Assembly: GCF_001639065.2 (NCBI RefSeq)
Contig: NZ_LQXO02000059.1
Span: 1-64,000, forward strand
Source of the DNA: Vibrio barjaei
Lineage (GTDB): Bacteria; Pseudomonadota; Gammaproteobacteria; Enterobacterales; Vibrionaceae
DNA: 64,000 nucleotides
Reading direction: 5' to 3'
In this document: one piece after another, positions 35,313 to 44,433 of the stretch
Layout of the letters: the number at the start of each line of letters is the position of its first letter
How positions within the stretch are numbered: position 1 is the first letter of the stretch
Position numbers and translations under genes: made by a program
The notes under the pieces: generated by a model
What the model was told of the DNA's origin: nothing
Seen by the model: only the letters and a program-made list of their open reading frames with translations
Database searches by the model: none

Positions 35313-35649
35313 ATCCAGAAGACTAAAACGCACTAATGTTAGCGACTGATGTCACAAAAGTAGCGATTGTGTAATTCGTGCCTGATAATAAATGCCTAAG
35401 TATTTCTCCAATCTCCTTTCCAATCCTGTCTTCTTAATTTATTGATTTATAGCTATTTAGATCTCTATTGTGGTTATTTCCTACGTATTTATACGTAATA
35501 CCAAGGTCTGACAACGCTAATTAATGGTTTTATCACTGCGTGCTCTCACTAATACCCGTTATTCAGAATTGCATCCATAGTTGTGTGGAATGTGAAACTT
35601 GGAGTTACGACAGTGACTTCAACAGGGAACCTACTCAAGGAACTGAATA
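35313..35649 (+). promoter_or_regulatory. 337 bp region upstream of the TRAP genes
   Basis: No gene is seen. Two copies of the self-complementary hexamer TACGTA (35482-35487 and 35492-35497), centres 10 bp apart and about 160 bases before dctP, resemble the short TAC-containing heptamers recognised by NarL-type regulators. A NarL-type regulator is encoded at the end of this gene cluster, so this may be its site (inference). No RNA structure is evident. Confidence 0.45.
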
Positions 35650-36744
35650 ATGAGTCTAATCAAGAAATCAGTAACACGTGTCATGAAGAGCACGGCGATT
35701 GTTGCAGCAACGTGTTTAGCGTTTGTTGCAGGTACCGCGAATGCAGCGGATAAAGTTTATCGTCTAAAGTTAGCCGAGACATGGGGGCCAAACTTCCCTA
35801 TCTTTGGTGACGCAACGAAGAACATGGCGAAAATGGCAGAAGAAATGTCAAACGGTCGTTTACAGATCCGTATTGACTCTTCGAACAAGCATAAAGCGCC
35901 TTTCGGCGTGTTTGATATGGTTAAATCTGGTCAATATGACATGGGTCACTCAGCGTCGTATTACTGGAAAGGTAAAGTGCCAAATACCCTCTACTTTACG
36001 ACAATGCCTTTTGGTATGACGGCACCAGAACAGTACGCTTGGTTCTATCACGGTGGTGGTATGGAGCTAATGGAGAAAGTGTATGCGCCGCATAACATGA
36101 TGTCTTTCCCAGGTGGTAACACTGACGTTCAGATGGGTGGATGGTTCCAAAAAGAGATCAACAGCGTAGATGACCTGCAAGGTTTGAAAATGCGTATTCC
36201 GGGCTTTGCTGGTGAAATCCTAGCAGAGGTTGGTGCTAAGCCAACTAACATCGCTTCAGGTGAACTGTATACTTCTTTAGAACGTCGTACTATAGACGCA
36301 CTAGAGTGGGTAGGACCATCACTAGACCTTCGTATGGGCTTCCACAAAATTGCACCTTATTACTACACTGGTTGGCATGAGCCAGCAACAGAGCTGCAGT
36401 TCCTAGTAAACAAACGTACTTGGAACAAACTTCCTGACGATTTGAAAGCAATTCTACAAATCGCTATGAAGACAGCTGCGTACGACATGTACATCCAATC
36501 GACTCACGAAAGTGGCAAGAACTGGGCAACGATACAAACAGATTACCCAGATGTGAAAGTTAAAGACTTCCCACGTGAAGTAATGGATGCACTGCGTGAT
36601 GCGAATGACAAGTTGCTAAAAGAGCACGCAGCTAAAGATGAGATGGCAAAAGAAATTCAAGCTTCCCAAGCCGCTTATCTACAGCAAGTACGTTCTTGGA
36701 CTGATATTGCCTCTAAAGCTTACCTAAACAAGTTCGACAATTAA
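35650..36744 (+). CDS. dctP: TRAP transporter solute-binding protein (DctP family)
   Basis: 364 residues with a signal peptide ending GTANA. The DctP fold is shown by KLAETWGPNFPIFGD near the mature start, LQGLKMRIPGFAGEI (family signature around 155-170) and EWVGPSLDLRMGFHKIAPYYY. The Arg in the MRIPG motif usually holds the substrate carboxylate, so the ligand is probably an organic acid; family members with WHEPATELQF often take lactate-type or 2-oxoacid ligands, but the substrate is not decided here. First gene of the TRAP operon. AAGGAAC precedes the ATG. Confidence 0.92.
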   Translation: MSLIKKSVTRVMKSTAIVAATCLAFVAGTANAADKVYRLKLAETWGPNFPIFGDATKNMAKMAEEMSNGRLQIRIDSSNKHKAPFGVFDMVKSGQYDMGHSASYYWKGKVPNTLYFTTMPFGMTAPEQYAWFYHGGGMELMEKVYAPHNMMSFPGGNTDVQMGGWFQKEINSVDDLQGLKMRIPGFAGEILAEVGAKPTNIASGELYTSLERRTIDALEWVGPSLDLRMGFHKIAPYYYTGWHEPATELQFLVNKRTWNKLPDDLKAILQIAMKTAAYDMYIQSTHESGKNWATIQTDYPDVKVKDFPREVMDALRDANDKLLKEHAAKDEMAKEIQASQAAYLQQVRSWTDIASKAYLNKFDN

Positions 36745-36751
36745 TACCCCC

Positions 36752-36785
36752 TTTAAGTGGCGCGGCTCCTGCGCCACTTTTTCCC
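36752..36785 (+). terminator. Attenuating terminator between dctP and dctQ
   Basis: AAGTGGCGC (36755-36763) pairs with GCGCCACTT (36771-36779), then TTTTT. Placed between the binding protein and the membrane subunits, it would make dctP transcripts more abundant than dctQM, a common arrangement. Confidence 0.88.
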
Positions 36786-36850
36786 AAAAAATGGTCATAC
36801 GCCCTTAACTAAAACAATGAACTAAATATGGCGGATAGGCGGAAAGTTGT

Positions 36851-37393
36851 ATGCGTAGTTTAATTTACATTGAAAGACTGTTTAACAAGGTAGCGGATTT
36901 GCTAGGTTGGTTATCCAGTATTTTGTTTTTGCTCTTATTGGTGAATGTTGTTTATGACGTAGTGATGCGCTACGTATTTAATGATGTTTCTATCGCCTTC
37001 CAAGAAATGGAATGGCATTTGTTCTCGGCAGTGTTTTTACTGGGTGTTCCATACGCAATTAAAGCGGGCGGACATGTACGAGTAGACGTGTTCTACGAGC
37101 GCTTATCTATTAAAGCTCAAGCCATCATCGACCTATTAGGCACTTTTGTTTTTCTATTCCCATTTTGCTTATTGGTCGCGTGGTTTGGTATCGATTTTGC
37201 CAAAGAAAGTTACGCGCTAGGAGAAACCTCTGGTGACCCTGGTGGCTTACCTTATCGCTGGATCATCAAAGCGATGATTCCTCTTTCATTCTTCTTTATG
37301 GCGATTGCTGGTGTTGGCTTAGTTCTGCACTCATTGAACAAACTGTTCAATCCACACCTCATTTACGCTAAGTCTTCCGGCTCAAACGAATAA
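36851..37393 (+). CDS. dctQ: TRAP transporter small membrane subunit (DctQ family)
   Basis: 180 residues, four membrane helices. It carries the DctQ features FQEMEWHLFSAVFLLGVPYAIKAGGHVRVD in the region of helices 2-3. It joins the large subunit to form the Na+-driven permease that accepts substrate from DctP. GGCGGA(A) precedes the ATG and dctM follows 10 bases after the stop. Confidence 0.92.
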   Translation: MRSLIYIERLFNKVADLLGWLSSILFLLLLVNVVYDVVMRYVFNDVSIAFQEMEWHLFSAVFLLGVPYAIKAGGHVRVDVFYERLSIKAQAIIDLLGTFVFLFPFCLLVAWFGIDFAKESYALGETSGDPGGLPYRWIIKAMIPLSFFFMAIAGVGLVLHSLNKLFNPHLIYAKSSGSNE

Positions 37394-37403
37394 GGACATT
37401 CTC

Positions 37404-38687
37404 ATGATCGGTATTGTGATGTTTTTTGTAGCCTTATTCGCGCTACTACTCGGTTTTCCTGTTGCTTTCACTTTTGGCGGCATTGCGCTGATCTTCGGTG
37501 TGTGGGCTGAAGGGATAGAAATGTTTGCGTTTATGCCATATCGCATACAGTCCATTATGGAAAACACGGTATTAATGGCTGTACCTCTGTTTGTTTTTAT
37601 GGGGTTAGTTTTACAAAAGACTCGGCTAGCTGAACAGCTTCTTGAGTCGATGGGGCGTCTGTTTGGTGGTGTTCGTGGTGGTATTGCGATTTCAACAGTA
37701 CTCGTGGGTGCATTGCTTGCAGCATCAACGGGTGTTGTAGGAGCATCCGTCGTTGCCATGGGGCTTATCTCTCTACCAGTGATGCTCAAGTACAACTATG
37801 ATAAAGGGTTAGCCTGCGGCACCATTTGTGCGTCGGGTACTCTAGGGCAAATTATCCCACCATCCATCGTGCTTATTCTTTTGGGTGACGTGTTAGGTGT
37901 ACCAGTAGGGGATTTATTCCAAGCTGCGTTATGGCCGGGCTTTGTCTTAGTTGGCGCTTATGTCGCGTACATACTCATTTATGCAAAGTTAAATCCAGAG
38001 AGTGCTCAACCGATTCCAAGAGATGAAACTATTTCACGCTCAGAGGAAGTAAAAACGGCGCTGAAAGCGATTATTCCGCCGTTAGCACTGATAGTTGTGG
38101 TATTAGGCTCTATCTTTGCCGGTATTGCGACGCCGACGGAGTCTGCTGCTCTCGGTGGAGCGGGTGCAATTGTTCTATCACTTATGTATCGTCAATTCAG
38201 TTGGGGCATGCTCTATGATGCGTCCAAAGAGACGGTGAAAGTGACGGCAATGGTATTTGCTATTTTGCTCGGTGCAACCGCGTTCTCAATGGCGTTTACC
38301 TATACTGGCGGTGATATGCTGGTTGAAGAATGGATGCTAGAATTACCGGGTGAGAAATGGGGCTTCCTCATCATTACCATGTTGGTTATCTTGATTCTGG
38401 GCTTCTTTATCGATTTTGTAGAAATCTGTTTCATCATCGTACCAATGATTGCTCCAGTGGCAGAACTTATGGGTATTAATATGACGTGGTTTGCGATTTT
38501 GATTGCGATGAACCTACAAACGTCATTCTTAACCCCACCATTTGGCTTTAGCTTGTTCTATCTTAAAGGTGTTGCTCCTAACGGTGTAACGACAAGAGAT
38601 ATTTACCGAGGTGTGATGCCATTTATCGCGATTCAAATTGTAGTATTGGCCTCAATTCTTATTTTCCCAGAATTTTATGGAATGTGA
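37404..38687 (+). CDS. dctM: TRAP transporter large membrane subunit (DctM family)
   Basis: 427 residues with about 12 membrane helices; the DctM signature GTLGQIIPPSIVLILLGD and GSIFAGIATPTESAALG are present, as is the final LQTSFLTPPFGFSLFYLKG. It is the transport channel of the TRAP system. The frame overlaps nothing and follows dctQ closely, so translation is coupled. A short GAGCT/AGCTC hairpin follows, then the sensor kinase. Confidence 0.94.
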   Translation: MIGIVMFFVALFALLLGFPVAFTFGGIALIFGVWAEGIEMFAFMPYRIQSIMENTVLMAVPLFVFMGLVLQKTRLAEQLLESMGRLFGGVRGGIAISTVLVGALLAASTGVVGASVVAMGLISLPVMLKYNYDKGLACGTICASGTLGQIIPPSIVLILLGDVLGVPVGDLFQAALWPGFVLVGAYVAYILIYAKLNPESAQPIPRDETISRSEEVKTALKAIIPPLALIVVVLGSIFAGIATPTESAALGGAGAIVLSLMYRQFSWGMLYDASKETVKVTAMVFAILLGATAFSMAFTYTGGDMLVEEWMLELPGEKWGFLIITMLVILILGFFIDFVEICFIIVPMIAPVAELMGINMTWFAILIAMNLQTSFLTPPFGFSLFYLKGVAPNGVTTRDIYRGVMPFIAIQIVVLASILIFPEFYGM

Positions 38688-38797
38688 TCGGAGCTGCGTT
38701 AGCTCGGCATAGTAGTTCATTTCTATTTTAGACATTGTTACTGTTTACAATAGGAAACAATAAGCTACATCCAATGCAGCTTAGAAAAAGGACTTCT

Positions 38798-40147
38798 ATG
38801 CCGCTCAAAGCAAAACTTATCTTACTGACACTCATCCCACTTATCATTGTGACGGCGAGTGTCAGTTGGATAACTCTTCATCAAGCAAAAGCGCTCGGAG
38901 AAAATGAAATTAACATTTTCCGAGAGAGCCTTATTCGTTCAAAGGAATCTGCTCTTAAAGACAGCGTCGAAATGGCTTTTGATGCTATTGAGCAGGACTA
39001 CAACAACTCTTCATTAACTGAAACCGAAGCCAAAAATCAGGTCAAAGAAACGCTCAATCGTCTGCGTTACGGCACTGATGGCTACTTTTTTGCCTACGAC
39101 AAAAATGGTACCAACCTCGTCCACCCAATTCTTCCGCAGCTTGTTGGTCGAAACTTGTTAAAGCTTCAAGATCAAGATGGTGATTACCTCATTGAAGCTT
39201 TGTTGTTTCAGGCGCAGTCAGGAGGGGGCTATCATCAGTACTTATGGCAAAAACCGTCTACAGGAGAAACGGTCACCAAACTTAGTTATGCAGCTTGGCT
39301 GGATAAGTGGGATTGGATGATAGGGACCGGACTGTACATTGAAGATGTAGCTCAAGAAGTGGCGATATTAAGGGCTGCTATTGATAACAATATTGAGACC
39401 ACGATATTTTCTATCGTGACAATTTTCGCAGTGACAGTAGCGGTGATTATTGTACTGACCTTAGCGGTGAATTGGCATGAACATAAATTGGCTGACAAAA
39501 ATCTGAAAGAGCTCGCCCATAAAACGGTTATGTTTCAGGAGGACGAACGTAAGCATTTAGCTAGAGAGCTTCATGATGGGGTAAATCAATTGCTGGTGTC
39601 GAGTAAATGCCATCTAGAGTTGATGGATACCAGAAGCGTTGATGATCGTTCGATGGGACACCTGCAGCAATCTCAATCTTCGTTGTCAGAAGCGATAATG
39701 GAAGTTCGTCGAATTTCCCATCATCTACGTCCCAGTGCTTTGGATGATATAGGTTTGGAAGCAGCGATTACCACTCTCTTGCAAGATTTTAAAACTTACT
39801 CCATGGCGAGTACAGAATTGGTTTTAGATTCTAACGCCTCGAAGCTCAAATCTGAAGTGGCGACTACACTCTATAGAGTTGTTCAAGAGTCTCTCAATAA
39901 TATCGAAAAGCATGCACAGGCAACCAAAGTCACTGTGTTCTTGAAGCAATTTGGCGGTGTTCTGCAGCTGATCGTTACCGATGATGGAGTCGGATTTGAT
40001 GTTGGAAATGCGATGAATAGCCGTGGGATTGGATTGAGAAACATGCGTGAACGAGTGGAATTTATCGGTGGTGAGTTCGAGCTCATTAGTGAGTATGGAA
40101 AGGGAACAGAAATTACCGTGTTGTTAAAGGTAGAGGAGACAGTGTAA
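38798..40147 (+). CDS. Cache-domain sensor histidine kinase
   Basis: 449 residues from ATG 38798 (AAAAGGA before it); two more ATGs upstream in frame are less well placed. Membrane segment 1 (8-27), a periplasmic single-Cache domain (about 35-195; GTDGYFFAYDKNG and WDWMIGTGLYIEDV are typical), membrane segment 2 (202-224), then a HisKA_3 domain with His259 in RELHDGVNQLL and a HATPase (SRGIGLRNMRERV). This is a NarX/LiaS-type kinase for a NarL-type partner, which follows. By position it senses the substrate carried by the TRAP system. Confidence 0.92.
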   Translation: MPLKAKLILLTLIPLIIVTASVSWITLHQAKALGENEINIFRESLIRSKESALKDSVEMAFDAIEQDYNNSSLTETEAKNQVKETLNRLRYGTDGYFFAYDKNGTNLVHPILPQLVGRNLLKLQDQDGDYLIEALLFQAQSGGGYHQYLWQKPSTGETVTKLSYAAWLDKWDWMIGTGLYIEDVAQEVAILRAAIDNNIETTIFSIVTIFAVTVAVIIVLTLAVNWHEHKLADKNLKELAHKTVMFQEDERKHLARELHDGVNQLLVSSKCHLELMDTRSVDDRSMGHLQQSQSSLSEAIMEVRRISHHLRPSALDDIGLEAAITTLLQDFKTYSMASTELVLDSNASKLKSEVATTLYRVVQESLNNIEKHAQATKVTVFLKQFGGVLQLIVTDDGVGFDVGNAMNSRGIGLRNMRERVEFIGGEFELISEYGKGTEITVLLKVEETV

Positions 40148-40782
40148 TGGATGGCAAGATCCGAGTCGTCATTGTCGATGATCATCAAGTTGTTCTTGAA
40201 GGTTTTATGGCTAGATTAGAGCGGGAACCGGAAATTGATGTGGTCGCAACCGCAAGCAATGGCGTAGAGGCTATTGAAGTCGTCAAAAGTACCCAGCCGG
40301 ATGTGGTTTTAATGGATGTAAGTATGCCGATAATGAACGGCATCGAGTCCACGCAAGTTCTTAAAGAAGAACTCCCCAATATTCGAGTCTTAATGTTAAC
40401 GATGCATGATAATCGTGAATACATAATGAAGGTAATGCAAGCGGGAGCGGTAGGGTACATGTTAAAGGAAATCTCCGCAGAGAAAATGGTGCAGGCAATT
40501 AAGACCGTCCATCAAGGGTCTACCTACTTTTGTGAATCAGTCACTCAAACGTTATTTTCTCAAGAGATTACCCCAGTCGTTGCTAAGACTAACCCATTGA
40601 GTCGACGTGAAGAGTCCGTGCTCAAGCTCGTGGCTCAGGGTTGTAGTAGTAAAAAAATAGCCCAGATGTTAGACATCTCCTATCGAACGGTGGAGACTCA
40701 TCGTCAAAACATCAAGCATAAATTGGATCTGCATTCGACGGCAGAGCTGGCAAAATACGCTCTGGAAAATGGCTTGTCCTAA
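40147..40782 (+). CDS. NarL/FixJ-type response regulator
   Basis: 211 residues. Receiver domain 1-120 with acidic pocket Asp11-Asp12, phosphoacceptor Asp57 in VLMDVSMP, and Lys in MLKEIS; LuxR-type helix-turn-helix 145-205 (LSRREESVLKLVAQG, SKKIAQMLDISYRTVETHRQNI). Its ATG overlaps the kinase stop (TAATG), coupling the two. By context it activates the TRAP genes, perhaps through the TACGTA repeats upstream of dctP. Confidence 0.94.
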   Translation: MDGKIRVVIVDDHQVVLEGFMARLEREPEIDVVATASNGVEAIEVVKSTQPDVVLMDVSMPIMNGIESTQVLKEELPNIRVLMLTMHDNREYIMKVMQAGAVGYMLKEISAEKMVQAIKTVHQGSTYFCESVTQTLFSQEITPVVAKTNPLSRREESVLKLVAQGCSSKKIAQMLDISYRTVETHRQNIKHKLDLHSTAELAKYALENGLS

Positions 40783-40977
40783 AGTGTTCAAATGATCTGG
40801 TTTACTGCGCCTTTTACGAGAATAAAAATAGGTGTCGAACCTTGCGGCGAAGGGACTTCAGCTGTTTAATTGGACGAAAGCTGTGATCAATTGAGACTTT
40901 TACCAAAATCACTACACATTCTGTTTCGCGTTCTGTTATAAAGAGCGCGCTAACTCTTTGAAAGACTGGATTGGAAA

Positions 40978-41454
40978 TTGGAAAAACACGAAGAAGTATT
41001 GGTGGCGCTACGCCAGATTATCCGCGCGATTGACCTACACTCTAAAAAGCTAAAGAAAGAGTGCGGTTTGACGGGCCCCCAGCTTATCTTGATGAAAGCT
41101 ATCAAAGATATGGGTGATGTGACAATTCGTGAGCTATCAAACTCAACCAATATTAGCCAAGCAACGGCAACAACGATCATTGACCGTCTTGAAGCTCAAG
41201 ATTATGTCCAACGTATTCGTAGTCAACAAGATAAACGTAAAGTTCATGCAACATTGACTGAGAAAGGGGAGGAAGTATTAAAAGACTCGCCTTTACCATT
41301 GCAGGATAGTTTTGTTCAGAAATTCCAGCGCCTAGAAAACTGGGAGCAAACTTTGTTGCTGTCGTCGATTCAGCGTATTTCTTTAATGATGAATGCCGAC
41401 GATATTGACGCGTCTCCGGTTCTACAGCTCGACAGTAATATTTCGAAGAACTAG
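40978..41454 (+). CDS. cosR: MarR-family regulator, probable CosR
   Basis: 158 residues from a TTG start behind GGATTGGA. The MarR winged helix (about 35-110) has LTGPQLILMKAIKDMG, IRELSNSTNISQATATTIIDRLEAQ and RSQQDKRKVHATLT. Size and its location beside a BCCT betaine-type transporter match CosR of V. cholerae and V. parahaemolyticus, which represses ectoine and betaine transport genes at low salt. The identification rests on family and neighbour; no other CosR target (ectABC, proVWX) is in the window. Confidence 0.82.
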   Translation: MEKHEEVLVALRQIIRAIDLHSKKLKKECGLTGPQLILMKAIKDMGDVTIRELSNSTNISQATATTIIDRLEAQDYVQRIRSQQDKRKVHATLTEKGEEVLKDSPLPLQDSFVQKFQRLENWEQTLLLSSIQRISLMMNADDIDASPVLQLDSNISKN

Positions 41455-41749
41455 TACGTTTATAAAGCGACGGCCTCAGCAAAATGGGGCCAAAAATTTA
41501 TTCCACTTCCTTTCTTAACTTCTCGTTACCGTCGATTTAATTTGAGCTCTAATCGTTAATTGTCTCATTCCTATTTGGTACGAATTGTCTGATGTTTCTA
41601 ACATTATGTGAAATTCCGCTTATAATTTGGTAAAATACAACGTTTGCAAAGCAGGTATCGTTAAAGGTCAGCTGTTCGTTGTAGTCCAGCATTCATAGTT
41701 TTGACCTAAAATGCTTTGAGTTAAAAGGAATGGGTCATAGAGAGGATTA
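41455..41749 (+). promoter_or_regulatory. Promoter region of the BCCT transporter gene
   Basis: 295 bases without a gene. An imperfect GGCCTCA/TGGGGCC hairpin (41472-41491) lies near the cosR end but lacks a T tract. AATTGTCT occurs twice in direct orientation (41558-41565 and 41583-41590, 25 bp apart), about 160-190 bases before the transporter. Such a spaced repeat is a possible binding site for the regulator upstream. AGAGAGGA is the ribosome binding site. Confidence 0.45.
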
Positions 41750-43321
41750 ATGACAAAGGGTATTGATAAGTACAGTATTGATAGTACTGACTACACTATT
41801 GGGCAAGATAATGTCCAGAAATGGGGGTTTGATGTTCACAACCCTGTCTTCGGGATTAGTGCGGGATTTATAGCACTGCTTCTCTTACTAACCGTCATTG
41901 TTGACGCGGATACCGCAAAATCTGCTCTTGATGGTATCAAACTAGCAATCATTGATAAATTTGATTGGCTATTCATGTGGTCTGGGAACATATTTGTTGT
42001 TTTCTGTCTAGCATTGATAGTGTCCCCATACGGTAAAATCCGCCTTGGTGGTAAAGATGCGGTCGCGGATTATTCGTTTATGTCATGGCTTGCCATGTTG
42101 TTCGCTGCTGGTATGGGTATTGGTTTAATGTTCTGGAGTGTAGCTGAGCCAGTGGCTTATTTTACTGGCTGGTTTGAAACTCCACTAGGTGTAGAGCCAA
42201 ACACTGCGGCGGCAAGAGAGCTTGCAATGGGTGCTACTATGTTCCATTGGGGTCTACACCCATGGGCAATCTACGGCGTTGTTGCTCTTTCACTTGCCTT
42301 TTTTGCCTACAACAAAGGTTTACCTTTGTCGATGCGTTCAATTTTCTATCCGATTCTTGGCGACAGAGCTTGGGGTTGGGCAGGTCACATCGTTGATATT
42401 CTTGCGGTATTGGCGACATTGTTCGGCTTAGCAACATCTCTTGGTTTAGGTGCGCAGCAAGCAGCGAGTGGTATTCATCACGTGTTTGGTGTTGAGTCAG
42501 GAATGACTTTGCAAATAGTCGTTATTGCGGTCGTAACATTATTAGCGGTTGTTTCTGTATTACGCGGTATTGATGGCGGTGTTAAGGTTATTAGTAATAT
42601 CAACATGATCATCGCCTTCTTGTTGCTTATATTAGTTGCTTTTATTGGTTATGCCGTTACATTTGCCGCGATTCCTGAGACGTTGTTTGCATATATAAAG
42701 AACATTATTCCATTAAGCAACCCTCATGGACGCGAAGATGAAGTATGGATGCACGGTTGGACTGTGTTCTACTGGGCGTGGTGGATTTCATGGTCCCCAT
42801 TCGTAGGTATGTTTATCGCGCGTGTATCGAAAGGTCGTACTGTTCGCCAGTTTATTACAGCAGTACTTATCGTACCTACCGCAGTGACCGTGGTGTGGAT
42901 GTCAGTATTTGGTGGCATGGCTATTGATCAAGTGATTAATCAAGTTGGCTCACTGGGTACTAATGGCTTAGGTGATGTTCCATTGGCGATGTTTGAAATG
43001 TTCGATGAATTGCCTATGGGTACGATGCTCTCTATCGTTGCTGTTGTGCTTGTTTTGGTGTTCTTTATTACGTCGTCAGACTCAGGCTCTTTGGTAATCG
43101 ATAGTATTACAGCGGGCGGTAAAGTCGATGCACCAGTTATTCAGCGCGTATTCTGGGCGTTTATGGAAGGTGCTATCGCAGTTGCGCTACTTTGGATTGG
43201 TGGTAATGAGGCGATTGCAGCACTGCAAGCCGGTGCGATTTCATCTGCATTACCGTTCACCATCATTTTGCTGATGATGTGTGTGAGCCTATTGCTTGGT
43301 ATGAGAACTGAAAAATACTGA
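41750..43321 (+). CDS. BCCT-family compatible solute transporter (OpuD/BetT-type)
   Basis: 523 residues with 12 membrane helices. The BCCT signature regions are GMGIGLMFWSVAEP, FHWGLHPWAIY (the aromatic box helix) and MHGWTVFYWAWWISWSPFVGMFIARVSKGRTVR; GSLVIDSITAGG follows in helix 9. It imports betaine-type trimethylammonium solutes with Na+, giving osmoprotection. It is probably controlled by the adjacent CosR. Glycine betaine, choline, DMSP or ectoine are all possible ligands, so no specific gene symbol is given. Confidence 0.92.
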   Translation: MTKGIDKYSIDSTDYTIGQDNVQKWGFDVHNPVFGISAGFIALLLLLTVIVDADTAKSALDGIKLAIIDKFDWLFMWSGNIFVVFCLALIVSPYGKIRLGGKDAVADYSFMSWLAMLFAAGMGIGLMFWSVAEPVAYFTGWFETPLGVEPNTAAARELAMGATMFHWGLHPWAIYGVVALSLAFFAYNKGLPLSMRSIFYPILGDRAWGWAGHIVDILAVLATLFGLATSLGLGAQQAASGIHHVFGVESGMTLQIVVIAVVTLLAVVSVLRGIDGGVKVISNINMIIAFLLLILVAFIGYAVTFAAIPETLFAYIKNIIPLSNPHGREDEVWMHGWTVFYWAWWISWSPFVGMFIARVSKGRTVRQFITAVLIVPTAVTVVWMSVFGGMAIDQVINQVGSLGTNGLGDVPLAMFEMFDELPMGTMLSIVAVVLVLVFFITSSDSGSLVIDSITAGGKVDAPVIQRVFWAFMEGAIAVALLWIGGNEAIAALQAGAISSALPFTIILLMMCVSLLLGMRTEKY

Positions 43322-43341
43322 TTGCAATTTAAGCAGATAGG

Positions 43342-43369
43342 AAAGAGCGGCTAATTAGCCGCTCTTTTT
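43342..43369 (+). terminator. Rho-independent terminator after the BCCT gene
   Basis: AGAGCGGCT pairs with AGCCGCTCT around AATT, then TTTTTG. It ends the BCCT transcript before the convergent acetyltransferase gene. Confidence 0.94.
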
Positions 43370-43397
43370 GTTTATCGATGTTCAATTATGATTGCCA

Positions 43398-44030
43398 TTA
43401 ACGGCTTTCATAGAGTGTGTGAGCACTTTCGAGTGCATCGATATCGCTGGCGCAAATGAGGTGTCGTAGCGCCTCGAATTTTTCTTCACTCCATTGATAG
43501 ATATTGAGTGTTAGCAAACGCTTTATGCTGTCGGCATCAAACCTATGCTTAATGACCTTTGCTGGGTTACCGCCAACAATTGAATAAGGTGCTACATCTT
43601 TCGTCACCACGCTATTCGCCGCAACTACTGCCCCTTCACCAATAGACACTCCTGGCATGATCATCGTTCGCATGCCAATCCATGCACCATCAGAAATAAT
43701 GGTATCGCCTTTCGATTGATAAGCTTGTTCGACATTGTCCAAAAATGGATAGAGTGAAAACCAATCGAGTCGATGAGTGTGGTTGCCGCCCATAAGTATT
43801 ACTGCTTCCGCTCCGATACAGACATAATCGCCTATATACAGTTGGTCAATGTCCCATGGAGGCGACTTATGTCGAGTTTGCTCGTCGCCATGCAGGTAGC
43901 GGACGACAGACGACTCGAAACCATTGTCGTAAGCGTCGCTGTAATAACTATGCGTACCTTTAACGTGGATATTAGGGTTAGTCACAGTTTGATGAAGTAG
44001 TTCAAACCGAGTCCAATGTTTGGAGTTCAT
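43398..44030 (-). CDS. CatB/Vat-like hexapeptide acetyltransferase
   Basis: 210 residues of left-handed beta-helix repeats (IGDYVCIGAEAVIL, ISDGAWIGMRTMIM, PGVSIGEGAVVAANSVV) that form a trimer with acetyl-CoA at the interfaces. Near residues 80-95 NHTHRLDWFSLYPF aligns with NQGHRSDWISTFPF of CatB-type xenobiotic acetyltransferases, keeping the catalytic-region histidine. It begins like CatB, VTNPNIHVKGTHSYYS. This suggests O-acetylation of chloramphenicol-like or streptogramin-like compounds, but chromosomal members often have other, unknown acceptors. It is not in an integron. GAGG sits six bases before the ATG. Confidence 0.82.
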   Translation of the reverse strand: MNSKHWTRFELLHQTVTNPNIHVKGTHSYYSDAYDNGFESSVVRYLHGDEQTRHKSPPWDIDQLYIGDYVCIGAEAVILMGGNHTHRLDWFSLYPFLDNVEQAYQSKGDTIISDGAWIGMRTMIMPGVSIGEGAVVAANSVVTKDVAPYSIVGGNPAKVIKHRFDADSIKRLLTLNIYQWSEEKFEALRHLICASDIDALESAHTLYESR

Positions 44031-44433
44031 AGTGAACCTCTAAAATTAGCCAAATTGAATGTTGAGGAAATTCTCCCGAGTTTTGAGTGCTGTCAGCACA
44101 AAAATCAACATTAGCTAATGAATGTGAGGTTGCTTCAAGTAAGCAATGGCCTCGACAATCGGAAATTGCCTTTGGTAGAACTTTAACATGTCGAGCCCTA
44201 AAGAAATGGAGTGATCAGCCGATTATAGTGGAGTTGATTAAATCTCCAGCATAATACAAACGAAAACAATGTTTGTAAAATTAGTGGGGTCAATGAAATG
44301 TCACTATAAAGTGCTTATAAGTCAATATATTGGCGCTCGATTTTGCTGCTGAATATGTATATTATTCGCACGCCACGTAGTGGTTAACAATAAAAATAAC
44401 AACCAAAATCCGACAAAGACAGAATAATAAACT
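44031..44433. other. 403 bp divergent intergenic region
   Basis: Lies between the CatB-like gene (minus) and a chemoreceptor gene (plus). It holds several short palindromes: CACTATAAAGTG, CTTATAAG and CCACGTAGTGG close to the chemoreceptor. I see no ORF with a ribosome binding site and no RNA motif I can name. It likely holds the two promoters. Confidence 0.6.

Noticed and set aside
43398..44030. Integron gene cassette carrying catB
   Set aside because: No attC-like imperfect repeat or integrase lies beside the gene, and its neighbours are ordinary chromosomal genes.
44330..44350. Sigma-54 promoter upstream of the dCache chemoreceptor
   Set aside because: TTGGCGCTCGATTTTGCTG has GG and GC eleven bases apart rather than ten, and the match to consensus is weak.
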